Source: UBA4582 sp965657335 (lineage in GTDB: Bacteria; Pseudomonadota; Gammaproteobacteria; Pseudomonadales; Azotimanducaceae). Taken from it: a stretch of 64,000 bases of DNA. Shown here piece by piece: positions 9,099 to 18,000 of this stretch; the first letter of the stretch is position 1, and each line of letters starts with the position of its first letter. The stretch spans positions 77,918 to 141,917 of the forward strand of contig CBFHOH010000006.1 in the NCBI GenBank assembly GCA_965657335.1, in the 5' to 3' direction. The translations under genes were made by a program, and so were the position numbers. A model generated the notes under the pieces. The model worked only from the letters and a program-made list of their open reading frames with translations, made no database searches and had not been told where the DNA came from.

Positions 9099-9438
9099 GA
9101 TGACTGCCCTGTGTTTTAGTGTATTTGAAGGCGCATAAATGCCAGCGCAACGACGCCTTGGTGTCATATCTTAAATCAAGGCCATAGGTTTTAGTTCATG
9201 GCTTTAATTGTTGCGTTTGAGCATATGGCCGCCCGAACACGCTGACCAAATGCGCGTGTATGACCTACATAACTGGCAAACTGTATGTGACAGCGAGCCT
9301 CCTAGTGCCGTTTTGCAAACTTGCGATTGGCCTCCACAAGAGAACCCAGCCAACGCGAACTGTAATATGCTCGCAGCTAAAACAGTCCGCTATATCAATA
9401 GCCATTTGACGGCATGTGAAAAATGACGCGTGAATAAT
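9099..9438. other. Intergenic stretch with nothing recognised
   Basis: Two overlapping short frames on opposite strands (9208-9426 and 9265-9468) lack ribosome sites and coherent composition. I call neither. Confidence 0.45.
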
Positions 9439-9464
9439 CTCCAGTAACCTGATGGTGACTGGAG
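9439..9464 (-). terminator. Strong hairpin downstream of the 9904 gene
   Basis: The arms CTCCAGTAACC (9439-9449) and GGTGACTGGAG (9454-9464) pair over ten of eleven positions with a TGAT loop. The hairpin starts 15 bases past the stop of the minus-strand gene. ATTATT follows on that strand in place of a run of T. Confidence 0.5.
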
Positions 9465-9478
9465 ACAAAGGTAAAACG

Positions 9479-9904
9479 CTATAAAGGGTAGAATGTCATT
9501 TCGACTGTTTCTTTCCTCAGATCAATTAACGTTTCGCAATAGTTGAGCTCGCCGTCAGATACGTCATCCAGCGAATAAAATTTCAGTACTGTTCCGTCTC
9601 TCCTGAAAACCCCTTGTCGAGCACCGACTTCCCTTACGCCTTGATCGTTAAAACCGACGCCTGTGCCTTGAAAAGATCCCTGATTTGGTGCGGTCGGATT
9701 AAGAGAAACGTTGTAGGTCAGGAATACTTTGCCATATCTGCCTGCTTCAGCAGAAACGTTGATAACGCCGCCTTCATCATTCAGCGTGATAGACGTGATT
9801 TTCCCCGATAGGGCAAAAGATTCTCCTTTTGGATCGTGTGCAAGGACAGGCATGGAAGCGAAGATAAATGTAAGTAGTGTGATGATTAATTTAGTAGCTT
9901 TCAT
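9479..9904 (-). CDS. Small secreted protein of unknown function
   Basis: 141 residues with a clear signal peptide (about 22 residues, cut after VLA). The mature part alternates hydrophobic and polar residues as in a beta-sandwich or lipocalin-like barrel (ALSGKITSITLNDEGGVINVSAE; KVFLTYNVSLN; GTVLKFYSLDD). It ends with a segment holding its single mature Cys. I do not recognise the family. The Shine-Dalgarno is GAGGAA, five bases before the ATG. It shares the 15-nt promoter box with four other genes for exported proteins and has a hairpin after the stop. Confidence 0.65.
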   Translation of the reverse strand: MKATKLIITLLTFIFASMPVLAHDPKGESFALSGKITSITLNDEGGVINVSAEAGRYGKVFLTYNVSLNPTAPNQGSFQGTGVGFNDQGVREVGARQGVFRRDGTVLKFYSLDDVSDGELNYCETLIDLRKETVEMTFYPL

Positions 9905-9935
9905 AATTTCCTCTGATAGGTTGGGTGAGAAAATT

Positions 9936-9981
9936 ATTATGGGTCTAAAGGGTTATCTAGCAAATAATAGTTCGATTCTGG
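9936..9981 (-). promoter_or_regulatory. Shared box and promoter of the 9904 gene
   Basis: The box is CCAGAATCGAACTAT (9967-9981) in gene orientation. After two bases comes TTTGCT, then 17 bases, then CATAAT, the best -10 of the set. The box ends 62 bases before the ATG. Confidence 0.65.
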
Positions 9982-10101
9982 TCAAAACGGGGCCTGTAGC
10001 CGGTTTCCACTCAGTCGCAAAAGATTGGTATGACGCGCCTTGACCTGCTCGCGGTGATCACTAGCTAAACGACGGTCACACGTTTAGCCAGCACAGATAT
10101 C

Positions 10102-10147
10102 CCAAATTCGAACTATCGTTGACGGTCAGTCCTTGCCACCTTAGTTT
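10102..10147 (+). promoter_or_regulatory. Shared box and promoter of the 10175 gene
   Basis: The box is CCAAATTCGAACTAT (10102-10116). Two bases later is TTGACG (10119-10124), then 17 bases, then TAGTTT (10142-10147). This is the only plus-strand member of the set, and its orientation relative to the gene is the same. The box ends 58 bases before the ATG. Confidence 0.6.
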
Positions 10148-10174
10148 TATATCTCAACCAGAGGAGACCAAACC

Positions 10175-10861
10175 ATGCGATCCACACTGAATCGACTTTT
10201 AACGCTCATTCCGCTTATCTTTTGGATGAGTTATAGCGCTGCCGACGGACACGAAGAAACAGACAGTAACGCTTATGTCCTGCATTCGGAATATGAAATT
10301 GCCCCGGGCCAAGATCCGGCAGCGCTGTCTGCTGAATTGGTTGAATATCAGAAAAGTCAGGAGGCTTATGGTTATAACAACTGCGGTGTTTATCAGCATC
10401 AATTTGGCTCGCAGCGCGGATTTTATACTTTTTGTTATTTCAACGACTTTGATCAGCTTGACGCAATTTTGAAGAAGTCAGCCGCAGCTGCGACTGGCCC
10501 GCAAAGTTTCGCGGATCATTCCGACAATATATTAGAAGTGCAACAGCGTAATCTCACTGTCTCGCCGCAGTACATTGCTTATATGCGTTGGGACTTCGAT
10601 GCATCTTTAACCATTGCCGAACGCCAACAGCGCGCTGACAAGCTTTTTGACATGTTCGATGTCGGTTTCGGTGGCTGCAATTTGTACCACCATGCTTGGG
10701 GCGGCGAAATGGCTCATTACATGGCTTGTGGATACACCGACTATTCAGATTTTGGGAAAAAATTCAACGCGGTGAATACGGTGCTGGCGGAACGGTTTAG
10801 TGATGCAAAACTGGACATTCGGACGCATTCCGATGAGCTTCTCATTCGCGTGATGGAATAA
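10175..10861 (+). CDS. Secreted two-repeat protein, third paralogue
   Basis: 228 residues. Signal peptide of about 23 residues, then two halves. The first is HSEYEIAPGQDPAALSAELVEYQ through CGVYQHQFGSQRGFYTFCYFNDF. The second is YMRWDFDASLTIAERQQRADKLF through CNLYHHAWGGEMAHYMACGYTDY. Each half has a strand-helix start and then a Cys/Tyr/His-rich strand pair (NNCGVYQHQ versus GGCNLYHHAW; FCYF versus ACGY). The internal duplication is therefore plain. The layout matches the products at 1810 and 3891, and the function is unknown. Paired Cys in each half suggest disulfides, which fits an exported protein. The ribosome site GAGGAG is strong. Confidence 0.72.
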   Translation: MRSTLNRLLTLIPLIFWMSYSAADGHEETDSNAYVLHSEYEIAPGQDPAALSAELVEYQKSQEAYGYNNCGVYQHQFGSQRGFYTFCYFNDFDQLDAILKKSAAAATGPQSFADHSDNILEVQQRNLTVSPQYIAYMRWDFDASLTIAERQQRADKLFDMFDVGFGGCNLYHHAWGGEMAHYMACGYTDYSDFGKKFNAVNTVLAERFSDAKLDIRTHSDELLIRVME

Positions 10862-11000
10862 CGCGCGATCGTCTTTTGTTTTTGTTGTGGAGGTGCTAGC
10901 TTCTACTCGAGATGTAAGTAGTATGTAAGTGCTGCCTAAAGAGAGACTTGCTGACAGGGAAATGTAGTACATGTGGTTAGCGTTTTGTTTCACCGAGGTG

Positions 11001-13190
11001 ATGAAGGGTGCTCACCTCAGCAATACTCGTGTTAATTTGTTGCGCGTTATCACCCTGTCATTACTGCTTTTCACGAATAGCGCCATGTGCGCCGAAGAAG
11101 CAAGTAATCAAGACAAGTTTGATGACTTGATGCTAGCCGCGGCAGGTTATCAACGCGCGGGATACAGCAAAAGAGCATTACCGTTTTTATTTGAAGCACA
11201 ACAAATCTCGGCGCGCTTGGCAGCTGAAGATCAAGTTCAGGGTCTTCTCGCCTTGGGTCGCCTCTATTTTGAAATTGGTGAATATCCCCTAAGCGCGCAG
11301 CAGCTGGATAAAGTAGCCGCTTTGTCGTCAGACCCTTTTGTGCGGGCCGAGGCGTTAAATACCATCGGTGCAATACACAGTACGCTCAATACGCCCTCAG
11401 AAGCAGATAGTGCCTTCGTCGAAGCGATGAAGTTCGCGATTGACGCTAATAGCATTCAGCTTCAATTGACCATTCAGGCGAATGAACTCAGGCATCACTT
11501 GGCCTACGGGCACCAATCTGTTGCGCGTTCGAGGCTAGCGCCTAGCTGGCAGATGCTAGAAGAAATCAATGTCAGTGCAACTTCGCCAGAATTAAACATT
11601 TCATTGGCAATTCTTTACCATCAGAGTGTCCTTCACGCTCAAGCAAAACCGGTATGGCGTTCCCGCGCAATGCGTTTGCTACAAGAGGCTATCAGTATTA
11701 CTGAATCAAGTGGTAACAGCCTGTTACTGGCTTATGCACTTGGTTACAAAGGGCAAGTCCTCAGCGAGTCATCGCATAGCGATGAAGATTTGGCCACTGC
11801 GCTGGCCTTATCGCAACGCGCTGCCTTTCTTGCCAGCGCGAGTCAGGCCTATGAAAGCGCTTACTTGTGGCAATGGCAAGCTGCCAGAATTTATAATAAG
11901 CAAGCCAAAGTGCCCGAAGCGATACAGAGTTACAATGATGCCATTCTCACCCTTGAAAATGTGCGCCAAGAATTAATCAACGGTTCTCCTTTTACCTTTC
12001 ATCAAAAAGTCCAACCGCTCTTTACAGAACTTTCTGACCTGCTACTCATGACCGCTCAAGCTGCAGGTAAAATGGACAAGCAGGCATATCTGAAAAACGT
12101 CCAGAACATTCTGGAACAAGCAAAATCTGCTGAGCTGCAAGACTACTTCCAAAACGATTGCGTGATCCCTGATGAGTCCATCAATCTCGATCAGATCGAA
12201 GCTGCTACCGCGGTAATTTATCCCGTCATCCTGCCAGACCGAGTCGAAGTGCTGGTTAACGTAAACGATCAGGTTCACCAGTTCGTATCTCGTATTGATT
12301 CTGATGACCTAGAAGCCCTTGTGAATGAGTTCAGAGAACAATTACAGGAGGATTTGGGCGATGAGGAATATTTAGAAATAGGAGAAGAACTTTACGAACT
12401 CCTTTTCGCTCAGGTCGAAGACATATTTAGCGAAAACAAAATTAACACGCTGCTGGTTATACCTGATGGCGTTCTCAGAACTATCCCAATGGCCGCAGTC
12501 TATGATGGCGAGAAATTTATGGTACAACGTTTTGCTATCGCTACCACCCCGGGCATTAGCTTGACGCTACCTAAACCCCTAGACGTTCAGGAATCAAATT
12601 TCTTTGCGGGTGGCATATCAGAGGCGGTTCAAGGCTACGTTGGTTTACCAGGGGTGCCCCGTGAGTTGCGAAACCTTGAATCCGCTTATGGCGCCTCGGT
12701 TTTACAAGACACCAATTTCAAACGGGACGATCTGAAAGAGCAGCTGACATCGGCTGATTACTCCATCGTGCATATAGCAACACACGGACATTTCGACTCA
12801 AATCCCCACGAGTCCTATTTGCTGACGTATGACGATAAATTAACAATGGACTTGCTAGAAGAGAGTATCAGTAATAGGAAGAATGTCGGCGAGCCGCTGG
12901 AATTACTGGTGCTAAGTGCATGTGAAACAGCGGCTGGCGACAGTCGTGCCGCCCTGGGTTTGGCAGGCGTTGCCTTAAAAGCAGGTGCAAGAAGTGCTGT
13001 TGCAACATTATGGCAGATTAGCGACGCGGCGACGGTCGAAATTATCGATACTTTCTACGAATTCACAGCAAAAGAAGGTATCACCAAAGCCAGAGCGATG
13101 CAGCTCGCACAAATTAGGTTAATTGAACAACCGAAATTTCAGCACCCAACCGACTGGGCGCCTTTTCTAATGATAGGCAACTGGTTATGA
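11001..13190 (+). CDS. Secreted TPR-CHAT cysteine protease of a two-partner secretion operon
   Basis: 729 residues from the ATG at 11001. An in-frame ATG at 10971 is possible but gives a poorer signal sequence. After a signal peptide ending near SAMCAEE come TPR-like helical repeats (about 40-360), with pairs such as LLALGRLYFEIGEYPLSAQQ. The C-terminal CHAT domain (about 430-729) has the His motif HIATHGHF (His595) and the Cys motif LSACET (Cys641), both needed for clan CD (caspase-like) proteolysis, so it is predicted to be active. Its last four bases overlap the TpsB start (ATGA), implying co-translation. CHAT proteins beside TPS genes occur in other bacteria. A role in processing or releasing TpsA is inference. 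Confidence 0.85.
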   Translation: MKGAHLSNTRVNLLRVITLSLLLFTNSAMCAEEASNQDKFDDLMLAAAGYQRAGYSKRALPFLFEAQQISARLAAEDQVQGLLALGRLYFEIGEYPLSAQQLDKVAALSSDPFVRAEALNTIGAIHSTLNTPSEADSAFVEAMKFAIDANSIQLQLTIQANELRHHLAYGHQSVARSRLAPSWQMLEEINVSATSPELNISLAILYHQSVLHAQAKPVWRSRAMRLLQEAISITESSGNSLLLAYALGYKGQVLSESSHSDEDLATALALSQRAAFLASASQAYESAYLWQWQAARIYNKQAKVPEAIQSYNDAILTLENVRQELINGSPFTFHQKVQPLFTELSDLLLMTAQAAGKMDKQAYLKNVQNILEQAKSAELQDYFQNDCVIPDESINLDQIEAATAVIYPVILPDRVEVLVNVNDQVHQFVSRIDSDDLEALVNEFREQLQEDLGDEEYLEIGEELYELLFAQVEDIFSENKINTLLVIPDGVLRTIPMAAVYDGEKFMVQRFAIATTPGISLTLPKPLDVQESNFFAGGISEAVQGYVGLPGVPRELRNLESAYGASVLQDTNFKRDDLKEQLTSADYSIVHIATHGHFDSNPHESYLLTYDDKLTMDLLEESISNRKNVGEPLELLVLSACETAAGDSRAALGLAGVALKAGARSAVATLWQISDAATVEIIDTFYEFTAKEGITKARAMQLAQIRLIEQPKFQHPTDWAPFLMIGNWL

Positions 13191-15040
13191 GCAAATTTTT
13201 CAGTAAGGCCGTTTGCTTGTTTGCATTATTGGCGGGGCACTTATCGGTTTTCGCTGACAATTCACAATATTACATTGTGGTTGGCAGTTTTGATTCAGCA
13301 CAAGCTGCAAAAAGATTTTCTGCCAATATAAATCAGGTTCTTTCCAGTGAAGTTTTCCCAACAGACGTAGACGGTCGGAGGTTGCATCGGGTCGAAATCG
13401 GCCCCGCAATCAGCTACCCAGATGCTGAAAATAAAAGACAGAGGTTAATTGAGCAAGGGTATAGCTCAGCATGGATTTACCAACGTCAAGATGTGTATGA
13501 ACCACCAGCCCGCGCTGTTCTGACTTCCGCTGCAGCTCCGTTATCCCATCACGGGGTCAGAAAGCAGCAACGAAAAGTGAGTCAAATGGAATATGTGGTC
13601 ATTGAAGAGCTGGGCTTGGAATCGCCAATTCTCAAAGAAGAAATTAGCGATCTTGCCAATAGGTACCTCGAACGAAAAATTCAGGTTTCGGAATTGTTAA
13701 AATTGAAGGAGTCGATTAATCAGCTATTTGCCATCAATGGTTACATTAACTCGGGAGTGACTATTCCCGACCAACAAATAAGCAACGGCAAAATTGACTT
13801 CAGATTAGTAGAAGGTGAAATTTCAAATCTTGCAGTGGAAAGCGAGTTAAGAACCAGGTATGTAGAGGGGCGAATAAATATTACCGAGCCATTCAACTTG
13901 GTTTCTCTGCAGCAGTCTCTTAAGTTGCTTGAGAAGGATCCATTTGTAAAACGAATTGATGCAAATATTACTCCCGGCAAAGTGCCAGGCCAGGCTGACT
14001 TGACCCTTGCCGTGGATACGCATCCGAAATTTAATCTTGGGTTTTATGTTGCTAACGACCGGTCGCCTTCAATAGGCTCTTATAATGCGGCGTTCAGCTT
14101 TGAAACTCAAAATCTCACTGGATGGGGTGAGACATTAAAGCTCAAAACTTCAGCCACAGAGGGGCTGGATTCGCACGACGCTCGCTTCAAAATTCCATTT
14201 AATCGCTACGACCATAGTATTTCAGTGTTTTATTCCTTAAGTGATTCTGCTGTGATCGAAGAACCTTTTGATGAAATTGACGTGAAAAGTGAAACCGAAT
14301 CTTTTGGCATTAACCTCAATTTTCCTATTCGTAAAACACTGGCATCAAATATCGATTTGCAGTTAACGTTTGAAACCAGAAAAAATGACACAAGCTTGCT
14401 CGGTCTTCCCTTCTCTTTTTCTGAAGGTGCAGTGAATGGGGAAAGCAAGGTGTCGCCTGTACGCTTGGCTTTACTCTACAGTGCAACTGCAGTAAACCAG
14501 GCGATTGCAGCCAGACTATCGATTTCCAGGGGCACCAAAGCCTTCGATGCAACAGAAAACAGAGATCAGGCGGACGGAGATTTTACCAGTTACCTTGCCC
14601 AGGCGCAGTTTTCGCACCAATTTAGTGATCAATTTTACGTCACTACCAAGCTCCTAGCGCAGCGTTCAACTTCTGCTTTGTTATCAATCGAGAAATTCTC
14701 ATTGGGTGGCATCAGCAGCGTAAGAGGTTACAGAGAAAATCAAATCGTTAGAGATAACGCCTATCTGGCCACCGTGGAAACGCGCTTCCGTCCAGACACG
14801 GAGCAGGCGATAGAGCTCATTGGTTTTTTCGATTGGGGTAGCGGTAAAAATCATGAAGAAGCGATTGCTCAAGGGAAAGACATAATTTATAGCGCGGGTA
14901 TCGGCATCTCGTATCAAGGTGTTAAAGGATTAACTGCTGATGTTTTTTATGCGCACGCGTTCAAAGATTTTGAAGCAACCGAAAAAGACCTTCAGGACGA
15001 AGGGTTTCATTTCAGGCTGAAATACAACTATGCATTTTAA
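13187..15040 (+). CDS. TpsB outer-membrane transporter (ShlB/FhaC type) with an N-terminal SPOR domain
   Basis: 617 residues. A signal peptide (1-23) is followed by a SPOR-like domain (about 26-99, YYIVVGSFDSAQAAKRF to SSAWIYQ), a fold that binds glycan strands of peptidoglycan lacking stem peptides. A linker, POTRA-like domains (about 135-277) and a 16-strand-type barrel follow. The barrel carries the conserved VRGY (512-515) in the loop-6 region that TpsB/Omp85 proteins need for activity. TpsB proteins thread their TpsA partner through the outer membrane. The usual N-terminal plug helix is replaced by SPOR, which is not typical of FhaC or ShlB. The end overlaps the TpsA start by 11 bases, so the three genes form one operon. 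Confidence 0.9.
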   Translation: MSKFFSKAVCLFALLAGHLSVFADNSQYYIVVGSFDSAQAAKRFSANINQVLSSEVFPTDVDGRRLHRVEIGPAISYPDAENKRQRLIEQGYSSAWIYQRQDVYEPPARAVLTSAAAPLSHHGVRKQQRKVSQMEYVVIEELGLESPILKEEISDLANRYLERKIQVSELLKLKESINQLFAINGYINSGVTIPDQQISNGKIDFRLVEGEISNLAVESELRTRYVEGRINITEPFNLVSLQQSLKLLEKDPFVKRIDANITPGKVPGQADLTLAVDTHPKFNLGFYVANDRSPSIGSYNAAFSFETQNLTGWGETLKLKTSATEGLDSHDARFKIPFNRYDHSISVFYSLSDSAVIEEPFDEIDVKSETESFGINLNFPIRKTLASNIDLQLTFETRKNDTSLLGLPFSFSEGAVNGESKVSPVRLALLYSATAVNQAIAARLSISRGTKAFDATENRDQADGDFTSYLAQAQFSHQFSDQFYVTTKLLAQRSTSALLSIEKFSLGGISSVRGYRENQIVRDNAYLATVETRFRPDTEQAIELIGFFDWGSGKNHEEAIAQGKDIIYSAGIGISYQGVKGLTADVFYAHAFKDFEATEKDLQDEGFHFRLKYNYAF

Positions 15041-18000
15041 GAAGGAAAATATTGGTACGTTGCTATTGCTGGTGTCGGTATCAGTCAGCGCGGAAGTGAC
15101 AATTGACGGATCGCTTGGTGGCGTGGCTTTTGATGATGTGTCGCCAGGCAATGGTTTCACTTACGACATTCAGGAAACATATGGGCAGACAACGGGGTCA
15201 AATCTGTTTCATAGTTTTGATAAGTTCAACATCGGTGTCGGCGAGCACGCAAATTTTTCGGGTTCAGAAACAATAGCTAACATTATTGCAAGGGTGACAG
15301 GAGGTGAGTCCTCAATAGCCGGTCGAATTACTTCGGACATAGATGGCTCCTCTCTTTTTTTGATTAACGCTGCTGGTTTTATCTTCTCCAATGGTGCTGT
15401 GGTCGATGTAGACGGCGTTTTTACTGTTTCAACAGCAGACTATTTCGAGTTTTCAGACGATGCGAGGTTTTACTCCAACCTCTCGGAGACATCGACATTG
15501 TCAACGACAGAGATATCGAGTTTCGGCTTTCTTAACGGAAGTAATGGCGTTATTGCAATCGATAGCAGTCGGGCTGTGTCGGGCGAAGACAGGAGTGCCA
15601 ATGACAACTTTCATGTAAATTCTGAATCAATTCTTATTCGCGACGCTGACCTTCAGGCTAGCGAAATCAACGTTCGGATGGGGGATGCAGCCTTCGGTGA
15701 AATAGGTATCTATGATTCGATAATAGAGTCCGTTGAAGGCGGAATATTTTTTCAGGGCGGAAATATTTATTCAGTCGAATCGGTTATCACGGCAACCGGC
15801 CGAAATAGCAAAGTTGATGTGATAGCGACATCAATCACTCTGGAGGGTGGTAACAACGACAGTGTGATCCAGTCCGGCAACCTGACATCAAGCGGCGGCA
15901 GTATAGATCTTAAAGCGCAAACGATTACGCTCGAGAATAACGCTAAGTTGATTTCTTCTTCAGGCGGTGGTCGAGATGGTGGCGACATTACATTGACGGG
16001 CACAACTGTTCAGATCGAAAATCATAGCCTGATCGAACTAGACGCCGGTGTTAACACCGCAGCAGGCGATCTGATGATTACTACCAAAAACATTACGATA
16101 GAAGACAGTTCTAGCCTCAATACATCCAGTCGTTTTTTAGGTGCATCTGCTGGAGACATCGATATCAAGGCAAGTGGTGATTTTCGCATCGAAAATGATA
16201 GCCGAATACTGGCAGAATCGGACAGCACCGGTGCCGGCGGCATAGTCAAAGTTTCGGCCGACTCTATCGTCATAAGCGATAGTGCGGAGATCAACATTAA
16301 TGCATTGGGCCAGGGCAATTCTGATTTTGTGGTCCTGCAAAGTGAAACCAATATTACTATTGATCAAGGCTCCTCAATAAGTGCGAGCAGTGCTGGTGGT
16401 GGCAACAGTGGTCTCGTGAAGATACTTGGTCAAGATATTTTATTAGACGACATGTCGATTCAAGCATCAGCCAACGGGGAAGGCACCGGAGGTGATATCC
16501 GTATCGAAGCGAACACTGTTCAGATAACTAACGGCACAGCGATAAATGTATCTTCGTTTTCAACAGCTGAAAACGCGGGTAACGCGGGCTTTGTTGAGAT
16601 AACAGGCGACAACATTACGCTGGATGACAATGCCTTGTTTGAGCTTGCAAGTTTTGGTGGCGGTGTTGGTGGAGAAATGCGTGTCATTGGATCCACTATT
16701 AATGTTGACGGTGTCCAAATTGAGGCTGAGGCAAAGGGTTCTGGCATTGGTGGGGACGTCGAGTTTACAGCAGATTTGCTCAATCTCTCGAACACCAGTA
16801 TTGATGCGAGTGTTCGCGGTGATGGGGTGGGCGGGCTGATTCGTTTGACCGGTGGTGATATTGATCTGGCGGATACGATTATTAACATAACGGCGCTTGG
16901 TTCCGGTACGGCAGGGGACTTCGTTGCAACAGGCAAGTCGTTCACCATGACAGGGTCTGCAACATCCTACGGTATCTTTGGTGATACCCGTGGTGACGGA
17001 AGCGGTGCCGACGTTTTACTCAGTACCGACACCGTCTCGCTTGACGGCGTCGCTATTACTTCCGGCACGTTCGGAAATGGCGAAGGTGGGATTATAGAAA
17101 TCGATGCGTTGTCATCTATTACGCTGAATGATGTGCTGTTAGCTTCGGAATCCGAGGGAGCGGGCGTCGGTGGTGACATCGATTTTCTCACAAGTAATCT
17201 CACAATATCAGGAAATACCAACATCAATGTGTCGTCGATGGGGCAGGGTGACGCAGGCAGGATAAAAATCATACCGGTTAAAAATTCGGCCCTTACAATA
17301 GCTGTTAGCGATACGTCAAAGTTTGCGCTCTCTGCGACCGGAGATGGCATGGCTGGTGAATTTATAGCGATCGCGAATGACGTAAGGTTTTCGGACTCAT
17401 CGGGTATACAGGCATCAGTCCAAGGTAATGCGAAAGGAGATCTCGTCTCTTTTGAGACGACTAACCTCATCATCGAAGATGATGCCACGATAACCTCTGA
17501 CACGCGTGGCACGGGTTTGGGTGGTGTTATTGATATCAGCACCGCTACACTGGTTTTGTCTGATGCTGCAAGCCTAAACGCAGAAGCCTTGGGCTCTGGT
17601 GATGGCGGACTTGTCAATATAGACGCTACAACCGTAATAATTGACGGCGGCACGATTAATACAAGTTCTTTACCTCAGCGCAGCGGCGAACCAGCGACCG
17701 GCACAGCCGGTATTTTGAACATCACCACCACCGACCTTACGTTATCTAACGGCGCAGAATTAAGAAGCGATTCGCTTTCAGAAGGACATGGCGGAGACAT
17801 TACCATTGACGCGACCACGATTACGCTTAGTGGTAGAAATACGTCGATTACCGCACAGTCGGTGGATAGCGGCGATGGTGGCGCATTGGAAATTGATGCA
17901 ACAGCTGTTTATTTGTCTGACGGGGCTAGCATTAAAAGCGACACGCTTAGCTCGGGCGCGGGTGGCTTTATCGCAATTAACAGTACCGATAGCCTCAGTG

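Noticed and set aside
9208..9468. Two overlapping antiparallel short frames
   Set aside because: Neither has a ribosome site, and one runs through the hairpin after the 9904 gene.
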